From Eurosta solidaginis (lineage: Eukaryota; Arthropoda; Insecta; Diptera; Tephritidae), in contig NC_090322.1 of assembly GCF_040869045.1 (NCBI RefSeq), positions 177,024,672-177,088,671 of the forward strand: 64,000 nt of DNA, read 5' to 3'. Positions 43,314-53,244 of the stretch are shown here, piece by piece. Each line of letters begins with the position of its first letter. Positions within the stretch are counted from its first letter, which is position 1. Under the pieces are notes generated by a model. The model was not told where the DNA came from. It saw only the letters and a program-made list of their open reading frames with translations, and did no database searches. The position numbers and the translations under genes are program-made.

Positions 43314-44074
43314 ATTTGTGTTATATTATCTGTAAGAATAAATTTTAATAATACTTATTATTTTGTGCGAAGCTGAGTTGTACTAATGAACTGTCTAGTT
43401 ATAGCACTGAATGATTAGCCGGTACTATGCTTCGTAACTGAGAAAACTGGTGGATGCATGTAAGTATTTGTATGTACATATGTAAAAACATATATAGGTA
43501 TTGGGGTCCTCAAAAATTACCGAACAGATAATGAGTGCTTGGCGTTTTTATATCAATTGTTTAATTTGTTGATACCAGGGCCCGCCAGAAAGGCGATTAA
43601 TTGGCTTTTACTTTTTGAACCACAAATTAAGCTCAAATCTTTTTTTTTCAATCAAATACACAATTGAAAACTGAAATTTTATGTTTCGAGTCATGATTCA
43701 ATTACTAGAGGTTTGTTCTCCAATGATGACAGAGCTTTGACACTCCCAAATTTAAAAATCTGGACGAGGCGGTTAAAAAAAAAATTATTTTTTTTCAGAT
43801 AAATAAAAAAAAAAGTATGTCTTTAGCTTTAACATTAAAGTACGTGTATTTAGAATATGACTAGCTTTACCAGGCGCACGTAGTAACGCCCGAGATCGAA
43901 TGGATGTTGCGTTATTTTTTCTGTTTTGTTTGTTGATAATTTAATTTATTGTTCTGTAAATTGAATTGAATTTTGTACGCATATTTGGTGAAATTTTCTA
44001 TTAAAACATTTTATTCTTGTATCTTCTTGTATCTTATTTTATATTATTGTATTGCTTTTACCGCTGATGATTGT
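43314..44074. other. Region upstream of the EcKinase-like gene
   Basis: It probably includes the promoter and 5' UTR of the minus-strand gene; a TCAGT initiator-like word (reading on the minus strand) is near 43407, followed by AT-rich DNA with T- and A-homopolymers. No domain is seen. Confidence 0.4.
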
Positions 44075-44335
44075 TGCTTTGATTACATTCCGAAGAAGCA
44101 TGACTGGTGAGCCAATTTTCAAAGTTGATATATGCGCAGGCATTCCTTTTGGTTCTAAGGAGTATAGAAATTCATTTGGATAATTCACAATTTTATCTTC
44201 ATCTGTAACTGTGTCGATCGATTTATATTTCGTCACTTCACCAGGAAATTGATTTTGAAAGCGATCATTGATTTTGTTAACATGATCATTTTTGGGAGCT
44301 AAGATAGTTCTTTCGCATAGCCAAAAAACAAAAAC
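44075..44335 (-). pseudogene. Helitron helicase (Pif1-like) C-terminal scrap
   Basis: The minus-strand translation reads WLCERTILAPKND.VNKIN.., then FPGEVTKYKSIDTV, NYPNEFLYSLEPKGMPAHIS and LKIGSPVMLLRNV. This is the 'ER.ILAP.N..V...N' and 'yp.EFLnsL.p.gmP.H.L.LK.G.pimLLRN' signature of the helicase part of Helitron RepHel proteins. The Rep domain and the rest of the helicase are absent, so this is a relic. Confidence 0.82.
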
Positions 44336-44364
44336 ATTTAAATTTAAAATTCTTTATTCTGAAA

Positions 44365-44484
44365 TATGAAAAACTTTCGTCTTGATCGAAGGAACCTCGA
44401 GCCAAAATTTGGTGATGATCGAAGTATAGCAAACACGTTTTCATAGGGAACACACAAACAGAATTTGATTTTTATAGAAGATGT
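44365..44484. repeat. Fragment of the 'GGGAGGTGCCACGCC' repeat family
   Basis: CGTCTTGATCGAAGGAACC...AATTTGGTGATGATCGAAG...ACGTTTTCATAG..AACACACA matches 815-930 and 46555-46650. It is cut off by the RTE insertion at 44493. Confidence 0.65.
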
Positions 44485-44492
44485 AGATAGAC

Positions 44493-45819
44493 AACTATCG
44501 TGGAATCAGCCTTCTTAATATCGCATATAAGGTTCTTTCAAGTGTATTGTGCGAAAGATTGAAGCCCACCGTGAACCGGCTGATTTGACCTTATCAGTGC
44601 GGCTTCAGACCTGGTAAATCTACCATCGACCAGATTTTCACAATGCGCCAAATCTTGGAAAAAAGCCGTGAAAAGAGAATCGACACACATCACCTCTTCG
44701 TCGACTTTAAAGCCGCCTTGGACAGCACGAAAAGGAGCTGCCTATATGTCGCTATGTCTGAATTTGGTTTCCCCGCAAAACTTATACGGCTGTGCAAAAT
44801 GACGTTGAGCAACACCATCAGCTCAGTCAGAATTGGGAAGGACCTCTCCGAGCCGTTCGAAACTAAATGAGGTTTCAGACAGGGTGACCCCCTATCGTGC
44901 GATTTCTTTAATTTGATGCTGGAGTAAATTATACTAGCTGCAGAACTTAACCGCACTGGAACAATATACTATAAAAGCGTGCAATTACTGGCATATGCTG
45001 ATGACATTGATATCATCGGTCTAAACACCCGCGCTGTTAGTTCTGCTTACTCCAAGCTGGAAAAAGAAGCGGTAAAGATGGGTTTGATGGTGAATGAGGA
45101 CAAAACGAAGTACCTGCTGTCATCGAGCAAAGAGTCAGCGCATATGCGCCTTGGCAACCACGCTACTGTTGGCAGCCATAATTTCGAAATAGTAAAAGAC
45201 TTCGTTTATTTGGGAACCAGCATCAACACTAGCAACAACATCAGCACTGAAATCCAGCGAAGAATCAATCTTGCCAATAAATGCTACTTTGGACTAGGTA
45301 GGCAATTGAAAAGTAAAGTCCTCTCTCGGCGAACGAAAATCATACTCTACAAGTCACTTATCGTACCCGTCCTGCTATATGGGGCAGAAGCATGGACCAT
45401 GACAACAGCAGATGAAGCGGCTTTGGGAGTGTTCGAGAGAAAAGTTCTTCGAAAGATTTATGGACGTCTACGCGTTGGCGATGGCGAGTACCGAAGAAGA
45501 TTTAATGATGAGCTGTACGAGCTATACGCAGACATCAACATAGTCCAGCGAATTAAAACGCAGCGGCTGCGATGGCTAGGCCATGTTATGCGAATGAAAG
45601 ATGATGCTCCGGCCAAGAAAGTGTTTCTATCGGAACCCGCCTATGGAAGCAGAGGTAGAGGGCGGCCCCCACTCCGTTGGAAGGACCAGGTGGAAAACGA
45701 TTTAAACTCCCTTGGTGTGACCAATTGGCGCCGGTTGGCGGAGCGAAGGAGCGACTGGCGCGCCTTGTTGGACGGCCATAACCGTTTAGACGGTTAAGCG
45801 CCAATTAAGTAAGTAAGTA
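44493..45819 (+). pseudogene. 5'-truncated RTE-type LINE, second copy, 8-bp TSD
   Basis: It begins within the RT domain (equivalent to about 33998 of the first copy) and runs to the TAAGTAAGTAAGTAA tail. Direct repeats AGATAGAC flank it (44485-44492 and 45820-45827). The palm motif LAYADDIDI is intact, and the long frame 44979-45797 (272 codons) differs from the first copy at few positions. Disruptions include a TGA in the segment before CGFRPGKS, a TGA just before GFRQG and the TAA after LMLE, the last shared with the first copy. Confidence 0.9.
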
Positions 45820-45954
45820 AGATAGACTGAAGCTAAACAATTTTTTTAACAGCGGCAGATTACTAAACGTCCAAAAGGCATAACAGCTAAACTCAACAAT
45901 GCAGTCAAACTTTAGATGTTAAAATAACTTAAGTTTGTACGGCAGCCATAGTTT

Positions 45955-46810
45955 TTCCCCATTCCACAACATTTTACTGGAGGTTTTAGGACTTAACGTC
46001 ACATAGCTCCTTACCAATTTTAATTATCCTACCATTACGACATCCAGATATATGCAGTATAATATATTCCATTTGTATGGGAGGTGCCACGCCCTCTTTT
46101 CCCCAATTCCATATTTTCTTGGTGGTGTTTAGGATTGACCTCAAATAACTCCTTACTGAATTTCAATGTTCTGGCATGTATACCTTCAAAGTTATGCAGT
46201 ACCAAAGATTCCATTTGAATGGGAGATTCCACGCCCCCTTTTTCCAAATTCCGGATTTTCTTGGTGGTGTTAGGGATTGACCTCATATAACTCCTTACTG
46301 AATTTCAATGTTCTGGCATGTATAACTTCAAAGTTATGCAGTACCAAAGATTCCATTTGAATGGGAGGTTCCACGCCCCCTTTTTCCCATTTCCGCCTTT
46401 TCTTGGTGGTGTTAGGGATTGACCTCATATAACTCCTTACTGAATTTCAATGTTCTGGCATGTATACCTTCAAAGGTATGCAGTACCAAAGATTTCATTT
46501 GTATGGGAGGTGCCACGCCCCTTTTATATATCGAAATTATTTTTAGCCTAAAACCTTCCCGTTGATCGAAGGAACCCATAACCAAAATTTGGTGATGATA
46601 GATGTGTGGGAAATACGTTTCCATAGCGAACACACACACACACAGAATTTGATTTTTATATATATATATGACTAAACCTATTTGGGATTTCAAAATCAAC
46701 TTACCATCATCTCTCCTTCCTGTATCTTTCCTAAAAATTTGATGGCAATCTGTCAATCCGTTCTCGAGTTATGGAGTGACAATCAAAATGTACACTTCTT
46801 TTTATATATA
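45955..46810. repeat. ~142-bp tandem repeat, about 4-5 units
   Basis: Units with GGGAGGTGCCACGCCC or GGGAGGTTCCACGCC (landmarks at about 46078, 46224, 46364 and 46506) and TCTTGGTGGTGTTAGGGATTGAC recur every 141-146 bp. A more diverged unit precedes them. The last unit runs into the CGAAGGAACC and CACACACA section and a TATATATA tract at 46655-46672, then CATAACTCGAGAACGGATTG on the minus strand. It is non-coding; open frames here are repeat artefacts. Confidence 0.85.
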
Positions 46811-46830
46811 TAGATATGAAAAAGGTTACA

Positions 46831-47049
46831 TTAAAAACTCAAGCGCATGCGTCGGCTTTTCTTTGCCATTTCATCTAAAACTTCATCAACGGTAACAATT
46901 TGATCACGGTGAATGCTTAGTGATGCACAGCCATTCAATCGATTTTCACTCATCGTGTTTCTCAAATAGTTTTTAATCAGCCTAAGAGTTGAAAAAGATC
47001 TCTCGTTCGTTGCCGTTGTTACTGGAAGCGTACACAAGATTGTGAACAT
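46831..47049 (-). pseudogene. hAT transposase C-terminal dimerisation fragment
   Basis: The minus-strand frame reads PVTTATNERSFSTLRLIKNY, LRNTMSENRLNGCASLSIHR, then a stop after SRRMRLSF. This is the hATC dimerisation signature (P...A..ER.FS.L..iK..lR..m...Rl..l..l.i). Only the C-terminal ~70 residues remain. It is closest in style to the ZMYM/TTF-type hAT group; no TIRs were found around it. Confidence 0.85.
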
Positions 47050-47794
47050 TAGGAAAAGCCACAGAATCGCAACCCCCCGTCGCTACGCCCCTGCTGTCAA
47101 ATAGTAGCTGACAGGGAGAATGGCTGTCGCGAATGGCCAGAGAATGGAAGAAAGGTTTGTTTTTTGCTCGCGGTTATTAAATTGAAGTGCCATGAATTCC
47201 TCCTTTGTGTTTCAAATCAGCTTTTCTTTTAAATGTGTATACAGAAAATCATTCTACATATTGTCACGGATATTAGCATCACTAAGCTATACCATCACTA
47301 AGGCGATGCTAAGGCCATGCTAAGCGGTATTTACGTCAATAATCAAATCATGTATACACATATATAAGGCAGCCGAGAGATGTCACACACAGATGCATTT
47401 ACTTATACGCCTATGTGTGTGCGACAGACTGTAAACTACAAACTCACATACATCTGAGAGACGCTGAAAAGTAGACAATTGTAAACAAGTAGAAACTATA
47501 TGAGAACTATAAACACACGAAATAGTTGGTAAGTTCTGGAAATAGAAGAGCCTAGATGTATGCAGCGTAAACTATAAAAGCGGCGCAAGCGAGTAAAGCG
47601 CCAAATACACGACACGAACATTTCCGCGAACATTCCCGTTATGTCATGTTTCTGCGACCTTTTCTGTCGTGTATGGTGGTGTTTGCCAGTTCGCGCAAAT
47701 GTTCGCCAAAAATCAAAAAATTTTAATTTTTGGCGAACATTTTCGCGAACTGTTCGTGCGTGTATGGCGAAATAGCTCATAATAGTAGTCATTG

Positions 47795-48676
47795 TACAGG
47801 TCTACAAGTAGGATATGTAGCAGCACGCACATACACAGCCACGCTCACCTGATAAAATGCTTCTTCTTGTTCGTTTTTTTTGTGGATGCTATTTGGCACT
47901 GTTGTACTTCTTAGGACCAAACAAAGTTTAGTAGCTGCTATCGAAAACTGCTTAAAATTTTTTTTTTCTTATATTACAAAGAAATATACTTATTTACTTT
48001 CAAACGAGCACTTAATTACATCTCTCTTTAATAACCATATATTTTGGACAATTTTAATTAACAAATTGTGATACTTTTTTACGGGGACGATTGCTAAAAC
48101 ACGACCAAAACCGTCGGGGGAGGTATTAATAGACGCGTTTTTGCCTCGCTTCCAAAAATTCGAATACTTTTTTTCTTCGGACTATTGACAACAGGACAAA
48201 ACGCGTCTATTCATTTTTCTTTCCGCTTTTTTGGACGGGTTATTGCAGTCGACCTCGGTTTCAAACTGTTTTTCGCGGAGAACTTTTGAACGGGTAGAAA
48301 AACTTAACTCCCGTGTTTGTATTCTTAATACTGAAATAACTACGCGTTCTCAGATACCCCAATTGAAGACTTTTTTATAATTTTCTGAAGGACCCACATG
48401 GGTGCACTTAAAATTTCCTACTAAATTCGTTAAAAGAAATTTACCATCACAGCAACCCATATCTGATATTCCGATCCCTTTTTTGCTTCCCTGTGTCGCT
48501 TTCGACGAAGCAACCCCGGTAATTTTGACACTTCGTTCAGTGTCAAAACTCATGTTCCACGCAGGTTCCACTGGGTTCCACGCTAGTTTGACACTGACCG
48601 AAGTGTCAAACTGCCGTGTGTTAGAAAGGGAAAGAAATTGTTTCCCTCTCATACATATCATACTTGTAAACCTGTA
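47795..48676. mobile_element. 882-bp MITE (TIR TACAGGTYTACAAGTA) nested in Harbinger
   Basis: It starts TACAGGTCTACAAGTAGGAT and ends with the mirror ATCATACTTGTAAACCTGTA. A second copy at 59668-60713 aligns end to end and defines the borders. GTAC is present at both ends of both copies, either as a 4-bp palindromic target duplication or as part of the terminus. The interior has a further inverted pair, TTTGACACTTCGTTCAGTGTCAAA-like (about 48525-48550) versus TTTGACACTGACCGAAGTGTC (about 48589-48610). Non-coding. Confidence 0.88.
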
Positions 48677-48726
48677 CAATGATCGTAGTAATTTCTGAAC
48701 GGAACAGACGTGCGCGGAAAAGTAAA

Positions 48727-48905
48727 ATGGACAATAAAAAATTTCTGAGTGAATTTATTGAAATGTATAAATCTTTGCCATCATTGTGACAAGTAAAAAG
48801 CAAAGATTATTGTAATAGATTAAAAAGAATAATGATTATGCGACTTTAATCGAAAAATTAAAAGAAGTAGATCCTGATGCCACAAAGGAAACTGTTATAA
48901 AAAAA
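48727..48905 (+). pseudogene. MADF-domain protein fragment of the Harbinger element
   Basis: From ATG 48727 the sequence reads MDNKKFLSEFIEMYKSLPSL, then a stop where MADF domains have Trp, followed by QVKSKDYCNRLKR and, after a frame slip, YATLIEKLKEVDPDATKET. This matches the N-terminal MADF DNA-binding domain of the accessory ORF of PIF/Harbinger transposons. The rest was lost in the internal deletion. Confidence 0.78.
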
Positions 48906-49200
48906 ATAAGTAGTGATGAGGGGGAATCGCTTCTCTCATTATTGTATCCCGTTTCGTTATGAGTGGCAAAATTTTTTGTAAAAGTTGGTCAAATGTTGCC
49001 TTGCTCATACGAACGTAATTTTTAAAATCATTTTGTGACGTGAATTCCAGTTCTTTAATAAGCTCACTTCGTCCAAGAACTGCTCGTTTTTTAAACCATT
49101 CTTTGCACCAAATTCTTTTTTTGCGATCTTCTCTCTTTTTTTTACGCTTAATTGCCACAGCGAGCAATATTGCTGCAGCACAATTGTTGTCCGTATTCAT
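48895..49200 (-). pseudogene. PIF/Harbinger transposase (HARBI1-like) N-terminal fragment
   Basis: The minus-strand frame from ATG 49200 has a basic stretch (KRKKKREDRKKRIWCKEW), then RSELIKELEFTSQNDFKNYV and RMSKATFDQLLQKILPLITK, the conserved region ahead of the DDE nuclease. The DDE catalytic core is deleted, so the element is non-autonomous. Confidence 0.85.
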
Positions 49201-49569
49201 CGCTGTCTGAAAGAGAACTAATGTTCGGCCTAAAGTTCGTATGGTGTATGGCCAAAGCTGCGAACAAGATTGCGGAATGTTCGCGGAAATGTTCGTGTCG
49301 TGTATTTGGCGCTTAAGAAGTAATTCAGTTTGATTTCAGCTGTCAAGCAGTTTCGATTAAGACGCTATCTAGCGAGCTATAGCAGTATTATTTTGAAAGT
49401 CAGTTCATTTGAGCTATCAATCAGTTTGGTTATTAAGCAAGCTATTCGTTGCACAGTTTGAGTGTTATTGTGAAGTACTTTAATAAAGGCCATTTTGCAT
49501 TATTACATATTGGAGTTATTTATTCAACAGTTTAGTGATTCGAACTTAGCAGAGTAAATTCGTTACAAT

Positions 49570-49581
49570 TGGTGTCAGAAG
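49570..49581 (+). other. Primer binding site of the gypsy element
   Basis: TGGTGTCAGAAG begins 2 nt after the 5' LTR end. It starts with TGG, complementary to the CCA of a tRNA 3' end. A leucine-type tRNA primer is plausible but not verified. Confidence 0.75.
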
Positions 49582-49618
49582 AGGAATTGTTGAATAAATT
49601 CCAGAGGACAACAAGGAC

Positions 49619-51356
49619 ATGGCAAAGTTCAGTGAATTGAAGATCCAGCAACTAAAGAAGGAGTTGGAGAGCCGTGGATTGAATACAAGCGGCGTTAAAC
49701 TTGAACTTCAGGCACGGCTACGAGAGGCAATGGAAGCAGAAGGAATTGATGTGGAAGAGTATGTCTTTCATCTTGATGGCGAGGAGACAACAAAAATTGA
49801 AGAGAAAAACGAAACATCGCAGACGGTTACCAGCACAGACTTAAACATGATATTGGCTGCAATATCTGCACAAACATCGACAGTAGCATCAATGTCGTCG
49901 CAAATGTCAGAAATGTCGTCACAAATGTCGTCACAACTAGAATCGCAGGAGAACCGTATAACAGCGAAGATTGAAGCACAGGAAACACAAATTTCATCAC
50001 AACTGGAAGAACAGAAGACATATATGGCATCCCAACTGGCAGAGCAGAAGACATATATGGCATCCCAACTGGAATCACAGGAGGCACGTATTTCAGAAAT
50101 GACGTCGCAAGTGTCATCTCAACTGGAAGACCAAAAGACATATATGGCATCTCAATTGGAAGCGCAAGAGGCAAGTATATCTGAAATGTCGGCAGAAATT
50201 TTGGAACAGGTATCATCAAAACTGGAAGCGCAGGATGCAAAAATGGCTCAATTTCAGGCAGAAGTAGATGATTTAAAAGGTCGTATGGAGCAATTACAAC
50301 TAAATCGCCCAGCTGTTTCAGCAAGCAATCCAAAGGTAAAAACACCATCCTTTGACGGTTCTGTTTCTTTCCAGGTCTTTAAGCTACAGTTTGAGAAGAC
50401 CGCGGCAGTGAACAACTGGAATGCGGAAGATAAAGTTGCTGCACTCTTCGTAGAATTGAAAGGACCAGCTGCCGAAATCTTACAGACTATTCCAGAGTAC
50501 GAGCGGAACAGTTATGAAGCATTGATGGCCGCTATCGAGAGACGTTACGGAAGCGAGAATAGAAAATAGATATTCCAAATTGAGTTGCAAAACCGTCACC
50601 AAAGAGCGAATGCGACTTTGCAAGAGTTTGCGTCGGATATTGAAAGGCTAGCACATTTAGCGAATGCGGACGCACCCGTGGAGTACACTGAAAGGGTAAA
50701 GATTCAGAGCTTTATAAATGGCATACGGGACGTCGAAACAAAGCGAGCTACATACGCAAACCCAAACCCCAACATTCGCAGAAACGGTGTCACAAGCTCT
50801 GATTCAGGAAACAGCGTCGCTTCTGTGTAAGCCAGTTTTCAAAGCACGCCGTGTGGAAGTAGAAAGGCCAGAGTGGGTAGACGCAATATTGGAGGCGCTG
50901 AAAGGATCGCAAAAGCGGAGTGAAAAAGTTACCAAATGCTTCAAATGCCGGAAGTCCGGTCACATTGCACGTCATTGCGATCTTGGTCCTAATAGTTCCA
51001 ACAATGGGGGTGGCCGTAAACGCAAAGCTGGAGGAAATGAGCAAGAGCGTGTCGGATGTAAAGAACGAAAACTTGCCCCGGCTATTGAATGTCCTGTGAT
51101 ATCTGTGTCGCAAATAGGAAGGAAATCAAGCAGTCTTACCGTCAGAGGGAATGTGGATGGCAAGGAGCGTGTACTGACTGTAGATACGGGCGCATCTCAT
51201 TCCTTGATCCGATCTGACTTGGTCAACAGGAGAGTAAAACCGTTACCTGGAGCGAGGTTGCGTACGGTCACTGGCGAGTATAACCAAGTCCGGGGGGAAG
51301 TGATCTGTGAAGTCTTAATTGGGAAGGTCATGGTTTTACGCAAATTCGTTTGTTGA
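49619..51356 (+). pseudogene. Gypsy Gag with SAP domain and coiled coil, plus protease start
   Basis: The first frame (49619-50569, 316 codons) begins with a SAP-type helix-turn-helix (MAKFSELKIQQLKKELESRG, residues 1-40), an unusual module for Gag. It continues with a Gln/Ser/Met-rich coiled coil of imperfect repeats such as SSQLEEQKTYMASQL, then a retrotransposon Gag core (PSFDGSVSFQVFKLQFEKTA ... LKGPAAEILQTIP). A TAG at 50567-50569 interrupts it. Gag continues from 50570 (LQEFASDIERLAHLANADAP), shifts frame near 50750, and in the frame ending at 51356 has the CCHC knuckle CFKCRKSGHIARHC and the aspartic protease motif VDTGASHSLI. The protein forms the virus-like particle of the element; this copy cannot make a full product. 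Confidence 0.88.
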
Positions 51357-51772
51357 TTGTTGATGAAGTTATATTGGGAGTGGATTTCTTGGTTGACCAT
51401 GACATCAAGATCGATATGCAGAGAAGGGTGATGCATTATGAGAACCAAGATGTGCCACTTAACTTCAGTTTGGAAAAAGGGTTCAGCAGTAAGCGAGTGC
51501 TGGTGGAGGAGATTCGACAGAGACTACGAAAGTCAAGGAAAGTAGATCGAGCAAAGGTTGATGGATCGAATGGGCCAAATAAAGCGAAACCAAAAGTACC
51601 TGCGAGAAAAACACTGGCTTTGACAAACCCTAATGGATGCACTAAAACGATTGAAAGAATTTTCCAGAAAGAATGCAAGGGTGGTTTCAAGCCAGCGCGT
51701 ACTACTGTTGTGAAACGTCAAGACGATACTGATGATGCAAAGTCAATTCGTCAAGATCAAGCTCTGTGAAGT
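51350..51772 (+). pseudogene. Protease end / pol linker remnant, pol core deleted
   Basis: It overlaps the previous frame and continues the protease (VDEVILGVDFLVDHDIKIDM, including the ILG.DFL motif), then a basic linker (ARKTLALTNP...). Reverse transcriptase, RNase H and the integrase catalytic core, which should follow, are absent; the stop at about 51767 is immediately followed by integrase C-terminal sequence. Confidence 0.78.
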
Positions 51773-51781
51773 AGTTCTTCA

Positions 51782-52057
51782 TTGGCCAAGCAACAGAGTG
51801 CGAGAGAACGATCCAGGATAATGAGTAGTAAGATGAAATACAGGTACGACAACAAGAATAATTCGGAAGGTTTCTTGGAGGGAGATTTGGTACTGTTGTA
51901 CAACCCTCACCGGCGGAAAGGTGTTCCTTCCAAATATTGGTGCAGTTGGGAAGGCTCGTACAAAGTTGTAAAAAGGATCAGTGATGCCATCTACCGCATA
52001 CAAACAATTGGGAAACCACGAAATAGAAGATTGGTTCATTTGGCTAGTAGCGGTTAG
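51782..52057 (+). pseudogene. Integrase C-terminal (GPY/F-like) fragment
   Basis: The frame reads MKYRYDNKNNSEGFLEGDLV, LLYNPHRRKGVPSKYWCSWEG, SYKVVKRISDAIYRIQTIG and ends RRLVHLASSG. This is the C-terminal GPY/F-type region of gypsy integrases (GD.VllynP.rrkG..Pk....WeGPy.V..ri.d..YrIq). It lies just before the polypurine tract, as expected. Confidence 0.85.
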
Positions 52058-52092
52058 ATCGAGAGATTCGTCTGATCGGGACGATCAGACTT

Positions 52093-52104
52093 AGGTGGAG
52101 GGCA
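52093..52104 (+). other. Polypurine tract of the gypsy element
   Basis: AGGTGGAGGGCA directly precedes the 3' LTR (52106). It is nearly identical to the tract at 6-16 before the LTR at the window start. Confidence 0.8.
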
Positions 52105-52105
52105 G

Positions 52106-52700
52106 TGTCACGGATATTAGCATCACTAAGGCGATGCTAAGGCCATGCTAAGCGGTATTTACGTCAATAATCAAATCATGTATACACATATATAAGGTAG
52201 CCGAGAGATGTCACACAAAGATGCATTTACTTATACGCCTATGTGTGTGCGAGACACTGTAAACTACAAACTCACATACATCTGAGAGACGCTGAAAAGT
52301 AGACAATTGTAAACAAGTAGAAACTATATGAGAACTATAAACACACGAAATACTTGGTAAGTTCTGGAAATAGGAGAGCCTAGATGTATGCAGCGTAAAC
52401 TATAAAAGCGGCGCAAGCGAGTAAGAAGTAATTCAGTTTGATTTGAGCTGTCAAGCAGTTTCGATTAAGACGCTATCTAGCGAGCTATAGCAGTATTATT
52501 TTGAAAGTCAGTTCATTTGAGCTATCGATCAGTTTGGTTATTAAGCAAGCTATTCGTTGCACAGTTTGAGTATTATTGTGAAGTACTTTAATAAAGGCCA
52601 TTTTGCATTATTACATATTGGAGTTATTTATTCAACAGTTTAGTGATTCGAACTTAGCAGAGGGTTGCAAATAAAAGGATTTGCAAGTAAATTCGTTACA
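52106..52700 (+). mobile_element. Gypsy element 3' LTR
   Basis: 595 bp, TGTCACGGATATTAGC...TTCGTTACA, with the target duplication ATAT after it (52701-52704). It matches the 5' LTR outside the Harbinger insertion with few changes, and serves as the empty-site reference for that insertion. An AATAAA lies in the shared TTTAATAAAGGCC block near 52589. Confidence 0.93.
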
Positions 52701-52704
52701 ATAT

Positions 52705-53244
52705 TAATATTCATTTCTAAAATCATGTTAAAAGATTAAATTTGAGTAGCCGGTTATGCAAAAATGCAATATACGAGTCCTCTAGAAAAATTTTTGAAAA
52801 ATACCATTGAGCAAATGATTTAAGTAATCGAACAGCGATTTAACAGGTGATCCAGGCTGTTTACTATTTTGAACATTTTTATCAAACATTCGCCACTTGT
52901 ATGAATTCACAATGGTAGTGATAATAAATTTGTAAATACCAACAGGTTTTGGAAGAGTAATTCATTTTCTACTAAATATTTCATGAATTGACAAATTAAT
53001 GGGTTTTTATCTCTAAATTTGTTTCAAATACTCCCTATCTGAGCATAAGTTCAATGCATTTTGACATAAGAGCGAGTTAATGAAAAGCATTGTGAGATAA
53101 TGCGTTCTTCAATCTTATTATAATGTTGTTGTTGTTGTAGCGATAAGGACACTCCCCGAGTCTTGGTCATTTGTCGGATACGGTACGTTCCGGTACCAAG
53201 CCCGAACAGCTAGGGAACGACTTGGTATGACCACATTTGACCTT
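52705..53244. other. Intergenic DNA with a (TTG)n-flanked repeat end
   Basis: 52705-53120 shows nothing recognisable. 53124-53240 begins TGTTGTTGTTGTTGTAGCG and continues GGACACTCCCCGAGTCTTGG; this is the style of the reversed (CAA)n-tailed LINE or SINE ends at 39045 and 41640, but a different sequence family. Confidence 0.45.

Larger units (their letters stand above)
47597..49313. mobile_element. PIF/Harbinger-type DNA transposon, internally deleted
   Basis: The terminal inverted repeats are AGCGCCAAATACACGACACG... and its mirror ...CGTGTCGTGTATTTGGCGCT, about 38 bp. The 3' LTR of the host gypsy element preserves the empty site (GCGAGTAAGAAGTAATTC), which proves a TAA target duplication (47594-47596 and 49314-49316), the PIF/Harbinger hallmark. 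Remnants of both typical proteins remain: a MADF-domain protein (plus strand) and the transposase N-terminus (minus strand). Without the nested MITE the element is about 835 bp. Confidence 0.95.
47262..49567 (+). mobile_element. Gypsy element 5' LTR, interrupted by a PIF/Harbinger insertion
   Basis: The LTR starts TGTCACGGATATTAGCATC and ends CGTTACA at 49567. Without the 1717-bp insertion and its duplicated TAA it is about 586 bp, against 595 bp for the 3' LTR. The main differences are a 24-bp indel near the 3' end and a small duplication near 47280. ATAT at 47258-47261 and at 52701-52704 forms the target duplication of the whole element. Confidence 0.93.

Noticed and set aside
47496..47792. 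98-codon minus-strand frame across the Harbinger terminus
   Set aside because: It crosses the LTR-Harbinger junction at 47597, so it is a chimera of two elements.
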